From the NCBI GenBank assembly GCA_045631305.1, contig JAZQUM010000090.1, positions 1-25,976 on the forward strand: DNA of 25,976 nt, read 5' to 3'. Shown one piece after another: positions 6,752 through 13,415 of this stretch. Each line of letters opens with the position of its first letter. The first letter of the stretch is position 1. This stretch comes from JAZQUM01 sp045631305 (lineage in GTDB: Bacteria; Bacillota; Clostridia; Oscillospirales; Oscillospiraceae). The position numbers were made by a program, and so were the translations under genes. The notes beneath the pieces are model-generated. The model did not search any database, had not been told where the DNA came from, and saw nothing but the letters and a program-made list of their open reading frames with translations.

Positions 6752-8303
6752 TTGCTTCCCCCTCTTTTCCCTGCCCCAAAAAAGTGGCCGCAAAATCCTT
6801 CATAACCTTGGCAATCATTCCTCTGACCTCTTCTTCGCTGATCGCAGCTGCAGGGTCGGCAGTGCCCGAATTTTTCTGCATTACGAAAGAGCAGCCGTCA
6901 AAAAGGTTCGTCATGCGTCCCAAAAACAAAGATCCCTTCCCGATAATCATAGCACGATTGATTCTTCCGGAAAGGATATCTTCGCGGGCAAAGCCCATAT
7001 AAGGAACGCCGGAGGGAATATGCCCCTGGGTGGGTGCCCACCCTACAAGGCCGTGGTCTTCCACAAACTTTTCCAGTTCTGTTTTGGAAATATCGCCGTG
7101 TTTAACCGCAAGAGCCGCAATCATTTTATAATTGGACAGCGGAACATCGCCTGCCCCTGCAGGTTTGGTAATATCAGGGTTTTGCATTTCAGGGGAAAAC
7201 TTATCGATATCGGTAACTTTTAACCCGCCACGTTCCAACGGCTCTGTAACAAGAGAAGCAATCACGGCCTGTGGCGCAGAGCCGGTTCCAACACTGTGGC
7301 AACCAATAATCTCCAGATTGATTTCCGGATTCACCCCATCGTTTTGAGAAACCACAACCGCAAATCCCCCCACCGTATCTTCCAGAATTGGAAGACCTTT
7401 TTTGACATGGTCCTTGCCATTCATGCCCAGTTTTGTCGTGCAGCCCCCGGCAGTTACCACAACTGTTTTATAAGCCCCGGCTTCCACAAGCGCTGCCGCT
7501 TCCACCACAGCATGAGCAGGTCCTGCGCAAAAGCCACGGGTATCGGATCCTGCAGCAGCCTTGAAACCCGCAATTTCTGCAGCTGCCTTGGCAAAGTTGC
7601 CACCGCCGCGCTGGTTCATATCCCCGCAGGCTTCTTCGCAGCAATCGATTACATATTCCACTTCGTTTTTGTCGATTCCCGCATTTTTGATGGCAGAGAG
7701 TAACGCCAGAACAGAAGACGCCTTGGATACCAGATTCTCATGCATTACATGGGCAGAAAGATTAACATCGATATCATGAGCGCGGTTGATACAGCCAACC
7801 AGTTCGCCGCAATGATAGAGACCTTCGGAATGCTCTTTTGAAACCAGCCGCTCCACTTCTTCACGCTCCACCCCACATTTCAGGCGAGCTACAATACTTT
7901 CATCTATCACCCTGTTAGCTGCAAACTGCTCTTTATATCGTGCTACAAAACCACTGTCCAGCTTCACTAAATCAAACACATCACAGGCCTGCAAAAGAAG
8001 AATAAACTCTTCCTGCGGCATGATCTGACCGAATTTCCCATAACACGCTTTTACATCGCAGTTCTTTTCATACCAGGGTTGCTCCACGCCGGCAAGCTCT
8101 TCTGGGGTCTTGTTGCCGATGTAAACCTGATTGGGCCAGTATGACAACACCTGCTCAAAAGTGCGCAGATGCGCAGGCAACGCTTTCAGATATTCACTAT
8201 CGGGATTAACGATACCTTCAGTAGTTTGCGTAGTGCCGTTATGCAGCACCATATCAGGCGTGTGCATCAGAACGTACCCCGCTCCCTTGATAACGCTTTT
8301 CAT
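6744..8303 (-). CDS. grdC: Glycine reductase complex component C, beta subunit GrdC
   Basis: This 519-residue FabH/thiolase-like protein matches GrdC: it starts MKSVIKGAGYVLMHTPDMVL and contains AHVMHENLVSKASSV, EEACGDMNQRGGGNFAKAAA, GSDTRGFCAGPAHAVVEAA and GWAPTQGHIPSGVPYMG. GrdC forms component C with GrdD and handles the acetyl intermediate transferred from the selenoprotein GrdA. The start is supported by an AGAGAGG site nine bases upstream. The gene is separated from grdA by 74 bases that contain a terminator-like hairpin, so its expression may be lower than that of grdA. The length agrees with the family (a little over 500 residues). Confidence 0.95.
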   Translation of the reverse strand: MKSVIKGAGYVLMHTPDMVLHNGTTQTTEGIVNPDSEYLKALPAHLRTFEQVLSYWPNQVYIGNKTPEELAGVEQPWYEKNCDVKACYGKFGQIMPQEEFILLLQACDVFDLVKLDSGFVARYKEQFAANRVIDESIVARLKCGVEREEVERLVSKEHSEGLYHCGELVGCINRAHDIDVNLSAHVMHENLVSKASSVLALLSAIKNAGIDKNEVEYVIDCCEEACGDMNQRGGGNFAKAAAEIAGFKAAAGSDTRGFCAGPAHAVVEAAALVEAGAYKTVVVTAGGCTTKLGMNGKDHVKKGLPILEDTVGGFAVVVSQNDGVNPEINLEIIGCHSVGTGSAPQAVIASLVTEPLERGGLKVTDIDKFSPEMQNPDITKPAGAGDVPLSNYKMIAALAVKHGDISKTELEKFVEDHGLVGWAPTQGHIPSGVPYMGFAREDILSGRINRAMIIGKGSLFLGRMTNLFDGCSFVMQKNSGTADPAAAISEEEVRGMIAKVMKDFAATFLGQGKEGEANA

Positions 8304-8334
8304 AAAAACCGACCTCTCTTCCTCTCAGATACAG

Positions 8335-8369
8335 AAAAAAGGAGCAGCGGCTCCAGCCGCCGCTCCTTT
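8335..8369 (-). terminator. Intra-operon hairpin between grdA and grdC (probable attenuator)
   Basis: A 14-position stem (8338-8351 with 8356-8369) has a 4-base loop. The only imperfection is an A/C mismatch on the plus strand, which becomes a U-G wobble in the minus-strand RNA. A run of six T follows on the minus strand. It therefore suits minus-strand transcription and can end a share of transcripts after grdA. Confidence 0.8.
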
Positions 8370-8377
8370 GGGGATCA

Positions 8378-8854
8378 TCAGCGCAAATACTTACAGAACT
8401 GTTCACGAATGCTGCTCATTTCGCTGCTGATTTCATCCACATTCAAAACCATTTCCATCATAGAAACCTGCTCATCATAAATGGCTTCATCAAATTCTTC
8501 TTTTACTGCACTCTCGCATACATGGTAAACCGTAAGTCCCAACTGGACTCCTGTCAACGGACCTGCATAAGTGGGATCACCGGCGGTGACCGTTTCAGCA
8601 GCCAGGCCGGAAGCTTCGCCCTCCGCTGCGCCCAACAGAACAACTACGTTCTCAGGCCCATACTGCTCAGCGAAATCTTTCACCCGCTTCTGATTCTCCA
8701 GATCCATTGCACCTGCGGCCGTTCAGACGAAACATTCTGTCGAAGAGAACACAACTTCTGCCCCGGCAGTTTCAGCACAAGCCTGAATGGCCTGACCGGG
8801 AATACCGTCTCGGTCACCAATGATAATCACTTTTTTACCCTTTAAAATGCTCAT
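8378..8854 (-). CDS. grdA: Glycine reductase selenoprotein A (GrdA), contains selenocysteine
   Basis: This is a 158-residue selenoprotein. From the ATG at 8854 (AAGGAGG nearby) the protein begins MSILKGKKVIIIGDRDGIPG. An in-frame TGA at 8725-8723 encodes selenocysteine 44 in the conserved TECFV-Sec-TAAGAMDLEN context. Reading resumes in frame to the stop at 8378, through AAETVTAGDPTYAGPLTGVQLGL and MMEMVLNVDEI. GrdA is the small carrier of the complex: its Cys-x-x-Sec pair accepts a carboxymethyl group from component B as a selenoether, passes it to component C, and is re-reduced by thioredoxin. A conventional gene caller would start it at the methionine at 8707, losing the catalytic part. 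It lies between trxA and a probable attenuator. Confidence 0.97.
8689..8725 (-). promoter_or_regulatory. Candidate bacterial SECIS element of grdA
   Basis: Downstream of the UGA (8725-8723) the RNA can fold a 4-bp stem UCUG/CAGA (8702-8699 with 8692-8689). Its 6-base loop begins with G, and the loop starts 25 bases after the UGA. This fits the loose bacterial SECIS rules on distance and a G at the loop start. An alternative 5-bp stem CAGGU/AUCUG, with its loop 13 bases after the UGA, is also possible. No folding program was run. Confidence 0.45.
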
Positions 8855-8891
8855 GGTTTTCCTCCTTTTTAAATTAATAATGTGTCTGTAC

Positions 8892-9209
8892 TCAGATATG
8901 CTTTTTGATCATTGCCTCCACGTTTTCTGCCGTAGCATCATCCTTCACGCAGGAATCCACCATGGCACCATTTTCATAAATGGCAACAACAGGCAACCCC
9001 AAAATCTTTTGACTGATGGCAAGTCGCCGAGCCTTGGTGGTATTCAGCGCGCAGAACTTGATCCTATCACCGTAAACTTCGGCAAAACCATGCACATGAA
9101 GCATAAGAGCCGCGCAAGGAACGCAGCCGTCTCCGTAAAAGTCCACAAGGATCTTCCCCTGCGCCTGCAAAACTTCCTTTTCAAACGTATCCTTATCCAA
9201 TTCCAGCAT
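8892..9209 (-). CDS. trxA: Thioredoxin of the glycine reductase system
   Basis: This is a 105-residue thioredoxin with active site GCVPC (Cys29, Cys32) rather than the usual WCGPC, and the cis-proline at residue 73 (GLPVV). The CVPC variant, as I recall, is reported for thioredoxins tied to glycine reductase in amino-acid fermenting clostridia. It passes electrons from TrxB to the oxidised GrdA/GrdB selenoproteins. The ATG follows AAGGAG by seven bases. It sits 11 bases after trxB and 37 bases before grdA, within the same transcript. An extra cysteine (residue 53) and a short LHVHG segment after the active site distinguish it from housekeeping thioredoxins. Confidence 0.93.
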   Translation of the reverse strand: MLELDKDTFEKEVLQAQGKILVDFYGDGCVPCAALMLHVHGFAEVYGDRIKFCALNTTKARRLAISQKILGLPVVAIYENGAMVDSCVKDDATAENVEAMIKKHI

Positions 9210-9220
9210 GTTCTTTCTCC

Positions 9221-10162
9221 TTACTTCAACTGTGCAATATAATGCTCTGCCTGCATGGCGGCAATAGCACCGTCAGCTGCCGCAGTAACCACCTGACGCA
9301 GGCTTTTTTCGCGTATATCTCCGGCAGCAAACACCCCGGGAATATTGGTGTGCATGTTTTCATCGGTTTTGATATAGCCGTTTTCCATGTGGATCATACC
9401 GTCAAAAAGCTCCGAATTGGGTAAGAGCCCAATAAAACCGAAAAGGCCGAACATGCCATCGTCATCACTTGCTTTGATCGTAGTCCGTTCTCCGGTTTTG
9501 GTATTTCTTATCACCATGGTGCTGAGAATTTCATCCCCGCCCACTTCATCCACCACACAATTCCACAGAAAGTTGATCTTGGGATCAGCAAAGGCTTTTT
9601 CCTGGATAGATTTTGCAGCACGCAATGTGTCACGCCGATGGATAACCGTCACCTTCCTGGCAAACTTTGCAAGGTATATGGCTTCTTCCACTGCCGCATC
9701 TCCGCCGCCCACTACATACACATCAAAGCCTTCAAAAAAAGCTGCATCACAAGTAGCACAAAAAGAAATCCCTTTTCCTACATACTGCTCTTCATTTTTG
9801 CAGCCAATGGAGCGTGGCACCGCACCGGTGGCAAGGATCACAGTCCGCGCCAAATACTCCCCCTTACTCCCTGTAAGCTTCTTGATATTCCCTTCCAGCT
9901 CCACGGCCCTGATGGTATCACTTGCCCGCTCTGCTCCAAATTGCTTCGCCTGCCGACTCATGCGGGCAATGAGACTGGGGCCGCTTTCTCCTTCCAGAAT
10001 TTGACCGGGATAATTCTCGATCTCATTGGTAATGGCAATCTGCCCCCCATCCTGACCCTTCTCGATGATAAGCACAGATAATCTGCTGCGGCCAGCATAA
10101 AAACCGGCTGATAAACCTGCAGGTCCTGCTCCCAAAACCACCACATCATAAATTTTGCTCAT
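9221..10162 (-). CDS. trxB: Thioredoxin reductase (NADPH, FAD)
   Basis: This 313-residue flavoprotein is standard for low-molecular-weight thioredoxin reductase. It has the FAD motif GAGPAGLSAG near residue 11, redox-active CATC at residues 135-138, an NADPH-binding VVGGGDAAVEEA segment near residues 150-161, HRRDTLRA near 175-182, and the C-terminal FAD block PGVFAAGDIREKSLRQVVTAA. It moves electrons from NADPH to TrxA. It starts 5 bases after the grdB stop; its ribosome site GAGGTG overlaps the end of grdB. Its place between grdB and trxA dedicates it to glycine reductase, although it could also serve general thiol reduction. Confidence 0.96.
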   Translation of the reverse strand: MSKIYDVVVLGAGPAGLSAGFYAGRSRLSVLIIEKGQDGGQIAITNEIENYPGQILEGESGPSLIARMSRQAKQFGAERASDTIRAVELEGNIKKLTGSKGEYLARTVILATGAVPRSIGCKNEEQYVGKGISFCATCDAAFFEGFDVYVVGGGDAAVEEAIYLAKFARKVTVIHRRDTLRAAKSIQEKAFADPKINFLWNCVVDEVGGDEILSTMVIRNTKTGERTTIKASDDDGMFGLFGFIGLLPNSELFDGMIHMENGYIKTDENMHTNIPGVFAAGDIREKSLRQVVTAAADGAIAAMQAEHYIAQLK

Positions 10163-10167
10163 TTCTT

Positions 10168-11472
10168 TTACACCTCAAAAACCGTTTGATCCTCCACCTC
10201 GGTGGTTAGTGCTTCCAACGCCCGCTCCACCAGTTTCTTCCGCAGGGCATATTCTTCCTCCGGAGTAAGCGCAGGATTCCCCAACGGATACGGAATTGCA
10301 ATGGTGGGAATGATTCTGTTTGCGCCAACTGTAAGAGAAATGGGGGTAACTGTACACATATGAACCACAGGAATACCTGTGCGCTCAATTTCTTTTACCA
10401 TCGTTGCACCGCAACGTGTGCAGGTACCTCACGTGCTGGTCATGATCACAGCATGCACCCCTGCACTCAGAAGTTTCTGCGCATATTCTCCGGCAAATTT
10501 TTTACTGGATGCCACTGCTGTACCGTTACCAACGGTGGTATAGAAATAATCATAGAGCTTACCAATTTTTCCCTGCCGCTCAAATTCCCGCAGAATATCA
10601 ACAGGCAGCACACGGTCAGCATCCCCATTGGCATACATCGGATCATAACCGCCGTGGGCAGTTTCGTACCCCTCCTCAGTCAGATCATTTACTCCTGCAA
10701 TGCAATATTCCCCGTAGCGGGATGCCGAAGACGCCTCAATGCGGTCAGGATTTCCTTTGGGCACAATACCGCCGGAGGTGCAAAGCGCAATGGTTGCCTG
10801 GCTCAGATCATGAATTGCCTTAGCCGGCGGAACACGGTCAAAAGAAGGCATGGGGTATTCCGTGGTAAACGGCTGATTATTCAGCTTTTTCAGCAGCATA
10901 TCAACGGCGCGCTTCGCTCCGCGCTCCTTTTCAAAAAAGTTGCGGCGAATCCCATTGGGAAGATACCCTTCCTGACAGGACGCTCCCAGTTTTTCACCTC
11001 TCATCATTTTAAGTGCCAGTTTGGCCATGGTGGGAACTGCCTTTCGCATACCGGCAGCGCTATTTGCCGTAGCGACAATGAGGACTTTCTCCTTTAGCTC
11101 TGCTCCCGGATTTTCCTCATACATGCCGGTGAGAACAGGAATCCCCAGTTCATCCTGTACAGATTGGCAAATATTGGCGCAGGCATATCCGTAACGCCCG
11201 GCATTGAAGGCAGGCCCTGCCAAAAAAAGATCAGCCTTCGCTTCCCTGACCCATTCCAGGATCTGTGTCTTTGCCTCCTTCTCATGCTCTGCAAAATAGG
11301 AATCCCCACAGATAATGGTAGAAATGATCTCAGCTTCACCTTTCCAAGCCTGGCTGAATGCCATGCCAGGGCCTACAAAGCCCTGGCGAAACTCGGGAGC
11401 CACATGGGCCATTTCTTCACCGCCAATATTGGCAAAGAACTGATTGATATAATGCACTACGCGAAAACTCAT
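10168..11472 (-). CDS. grdB: Glycine reductase component B selenoprotein (GrdB), contains selenocysteine
   Basis: This is a 434-residue selenoprotein. The reading frame from ATG 11472 (AAAGGAGG nearby) runs MSFRVVHYINQFFANIGGEE to an in-frame TGA at 10431-10429. It continues as Sec-GTCTRCGATMVKEIERTG and ends at 10168 after TEVEDQTVFEV. Selenocysteine 348 lies in the conserved TST-Sec-GTCTRC context. Component B binds the substrate amine through the pyruvoyl group of GrdE, and the selenol of GrdB then attacks to give the carboxymethyl intermediate for GrdA. Ordinary gene calling splits the gene in two at the UGA. Sarcosine or betaine reductase homologues (GrdF, GrdH) are similar; glycine is favoured by the operon content but not proven. 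Confidence 0.96.
10402..10431 (-). promoter_or_regulatory. Candidate bacterial SECIS element of grdB
   Basis: After the UGA (10431-10429), 12 bases precede a perfect 6-bp stem CGUUGC/GCAACG (10416-10411 with 10407-10402) with a 3-base GGU loop. The loop begins 18 bases after the UGA and starts with G. This fits the known geometry for SelB recognition well. It lies wholly inside the coding sequence. Confidence 0.7.
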
Positions 11473-11486
11473 TTTTTCCTCCTTTC

Positions 11487-12779
11487 CTATCTGGCACTAA
11501 GCCGGTTAAATCCCATTTCATTGGTGGCCCCGGTAATGACCTGAATCTCAGCTTCAATGCTGCCATCAGAGCGCAGCGACCCTGCGTGCCCGCCGGCAAT
11601 CACATCAACATAATCCAGCATACCGATGACTTTATCCATTTTAGGAAGAACGATTACTTCGTTGGCATTGCCGCCGGTAACCACCGCATCCGCTAAAACA
11701 TCCGCATCGGCCAGCGATTGGCTCTTACCGTCCTGCCCGGCATATTCGTCGGTGATGATAGTAGTTTTAATGCCGAGCTGCTCAATTTTTCTGGTATTCA
11801 TAATGAGGTCAGTATCGGGATTGCCAAAACCTTCCTGAGAAATAAGAGCACCGTCCAGATCCAATAAGCGGCAAAGTTTAGCCGTCCAGTCAGAAGAGCG
11901 CTCCTTATCTGCCAGATAAACAGTTTCATTGGTAATAATATTGCAGACATAGTTCAGCGCCTTTCCGTGCTGGGCAAAAAGTTCTGCAACAACAGGGTTA
12001 TTCAGATGGTGATAGGTGGTGTTTTTATCGCAGGCAGACACGCAGTTACCGGAAATAATGGCGCCGTCCATGGTCTCTGTAGGATTTAAAATTGTTGTCA
12101 GGCTGTGCTTGGCATCCAGACCGTATACGTAGGTATCGTGCAGCAGGCCCTGACTTTGCAGCATATGAACATACGCTACCCGGGGAAGATGGGGGTACTT
12201 TTCAATCCCCTCCCTGATGCCAAAGGTTTCAAACTCCTGCACCTCATCCACCGCAATATTGCGGCCCAATTCGCCAATAAAAGCCGCAGCGCGCAAACCG
12301 GCAATACGAAGGGCGCGTTCATAGTCATGCGGTTTGATATCATCGGCGGGAGTGCAAACCATCACCAGATTCTGCAGTTTCGAAAAAGGTGTGTAGTCGG
12401 CACCGGGGCCGGACATATCGATGATCCCCTCCTGAAACCCAACGATTTTGCCGGCTGTCACAACAGCCATTCCCCTTAGGACATGGGTCCTGCCGGAACC
12501 AACCGCATCCACCTTTGCAATGACACCCGGGAAAACCCCACCTTTGCCTTCCACTTTTACCCGGGGTTCAATCACGTCTTTCACCGGGGTGATGCGCACA
12601 CTCTCACCGGGCTTTGCAATGTCAAAAACAACACTTGCAAGGCAAGCTTCCACATCACCATCCTGAAAAACAAATTCCTTCACTTCATCGGCATTCACAT
12701 AAAGAACCCCGTCTTCCACTTTGCATTCCTTTGAAAACTGAATATCATTGATTTGAATAAAACCTAACTCCAATTTCAA
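11487..12779 (-). CDS. grdE: Glycine reductase component B precursor GrdE (self-cleaving, pyruvoyl-forming)
   Basis: The 430-residue proprotein has the cleavage motif ISGNCVSACDKNTTYHHLNN. The chain is expected to split between Asn and Cys246, turning the cysteine into a pyruvoyl group that forms a Schiff base with the substrate amine. Other family blocks are ARPGESVRITPVKDVIEPR-like (residues 55-74), KIVGFQEGIIDMSGPGADYT and VDVIAGGHAGSLRSDG. The preferred start is TTG at 12779, eight bases after AAAGGAGG. The in-frame GTG three codons upstream abuts the ribosome site and is unlikely. The resulting N-terminus, MKLELG, matches what I recall of the family. The gene overlaps the end of grdX by 35 bases and precedes grdB by 14 bases. 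Confidence 0.95.
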   Translation of the reverse strand: MKLELGFIQINDIQFSKECKVEDGVLYVNADEVKEFVFQDGDVEACLASVVFDIAKPGESVRITPVKDVIEPRVKVEGKGGVFPGVIAKVDAVGSGRTHVLRGMAVVTAGKIVGFQEGIIDMSGPGADYTPFSKLQNLVMVCTPADDIKPHDYERALRIAGLRAAAFIGELGRNIAVDEVQEFETFGIREGIEKYPHLPRVAYVHMLQSQGLLHDTYVYGLDAKHSLTTILNPTETMDGAIISGNCVSACDKNTTYHHLNNPVVAELFAQHGKALNYVCNIITNETVYLADKERSSDWTAKLCRLLDLDGALISQEGFGNPDTDLIMNTRKIEQLGIKTTIITDEYAGQDGKSQSLADADVLADAVVTGGNANEVIVLPKMDKVIGMLDYVDVIAGGHAGSLRSDGSIEAEIQVITGATNEMGFNRLSAR

Positions 12780-13215
12780 AGCAAGCACCTCCTTTGTTCA
12801 TTCTTTGCCCAAAACTTGCTGCAGCGTCAACTCCGATACCGCTGCAAAGCAAGGCATAGTCAATAAGTTGAAAGTCCCGCAGGATCTTTTCCGATAGGAT
12901 GCGATTTTGCTGTTTAACCCCATCGAAAGTTATTATCGCATTGGCAATCATTTCTGCCCGACTAACTTCAAATTTGCGCGGAACACAGGAAATCACCACG
13001 GATTTATACGGAGTTTCCCCAGGCTTCACGCTGCCGGCAAGAGGATGGGTATAAAGAGTATGCCCCATATACACCGCATCACGCACCGCAATTAAAATTT
13101 CCCTGCCTGTACACTCCGCGCGATAATCAACGAAAAATTCGTCTTTTAAACGGGCAGCTACCAACGGATTATTGGTTAAAATGAGATAACTTCCGCTATT
13201 TTCCACAAATCTCAT
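12745..13215 (-). CDS. grdX: GrdX protein, first gene of the glycine reductase genes
   Basis: The product of about 156 residues carries the GrdX family signature: ILTNNPLVAARL at the start and GHTLYTHPLAGSVKPGETPY in the middle, followed by KSVVIS. GrdX is found almost only at the head of glycine, sarcosine or betaine reductase operons; its function is unknown. The start is uncertain. ATG 13215 has a close GGAAAGG. GTG 13206 is better spaced from the same site. ATG 13227 has no ribosome site. The upstream open frame runs through the tRNA-Sec gene and is not real there. The 3' end overlaps grdE by 35 bases, so translation of the two is probably coupled. A terminator-like hairpin lies directly upstream. 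Confidence 0.88.
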   Translation of the reverse strand: MRFVENSGSYLILTNNPLVAARLKDEFFVDYRAECTGREILIAVRDAVYMGHTLYTHPLAGSVKPGETPYKSVVISCVPRKFEVSRAEMIANAIITFDGVKQQNRILSEKILRDFQLIDYALLCSGIGVDAAASFGQRMNKGGACFEIGVRFYSNQ

Positions 13216-13233
13216 CTGCCTTTCCATAAAAAC

Positions 13234-13260
13234 AAAAAAGCGCTGCAATGATTGCAGCGC
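13234..13260 (-). terminator. Terminator-like hairpin between tRNA-Sec and grdX
   Basis: A stem of 8-9 bp, GCGCTGCAA/TTGCAGCGC, with a tiny loop is followed on the minus strand by TTTTTTGTTTTT. It begins 3 bases after the tRNA CCA end and finishes about 20 bases before the grdX start. Probably it forms the 3' end of the tRNA transcript with some read-through into grdX. Confidence 0.82.
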
Positions 13261-13263
13261 TTT

Positions 13264-13360
13264 TGGCGGGAACATGTGGGAATCGAACCCACCAGGGCAG
13301 TTCTTCACCGCCGACAACGGTTTTGAAGACCGTGAGGCACACCAGCACCCATATACTCCC
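13264..13360 (-). tRNA. selC: tRNA-Sec (UCA anticodon)
   Basis: This is a 97-base tRNA with encoded CCA (13266-13264) and discriminator G. The acceptor stem has eight base pairs (GGGAGTAT with ATGTTCCC, two of them G-U), as is diagnostic for bacterial selenocysteine tRNA. The anticodon stem ACGGT/ACCGT holds loop CTTCAAA with anticodon TCA at 13326-13324. The variable arm is long (GGCGGT/ACTGCC stem), and the T arm is GTGGG-TTCGATT-CCCAC. Seryl-tRNA synthetase charges it with serine, SelA converts it to selenocysteyl-tRNA and SelB brings it to UGA. It lies 55 bases after selB and immediately before grdX. Confidence 0.97.
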
Positions 13361-13388
13361 AAATCTTTCATCTGCGCCTTACTGATAG

Positions 13389-13415
13389 GAAAGCGGCTCT
13401 GCCAGCGCCGCTTTC
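13389..13415 (-). terminator. Hairpin after selB
   Basis: A perfect 9-bp stem GAAAGCGGC/GCCGCTTTC with a 9-base loop starts at the selB stop codon. Only a short pyrimidine stretch follows on the minus strand, so it may be a weak terminator or a processing site ahead of tRNA-Sec. Confidence 0.45.

Noticed and set aside
10168..10401. A separate 77-codon gene following a truncated grdB
   Set aside because: It is the C-terminal part of GrdB after the selenocysteine UGA, in the same frame and with conserved family sequence.
13228..13371. N-terminal extension of grdX through the tRNA-Sec gene
   Set aside because: The frame crosses a structured tRNA and its terminator; the residues do not match GrdX, and closer starts exist.
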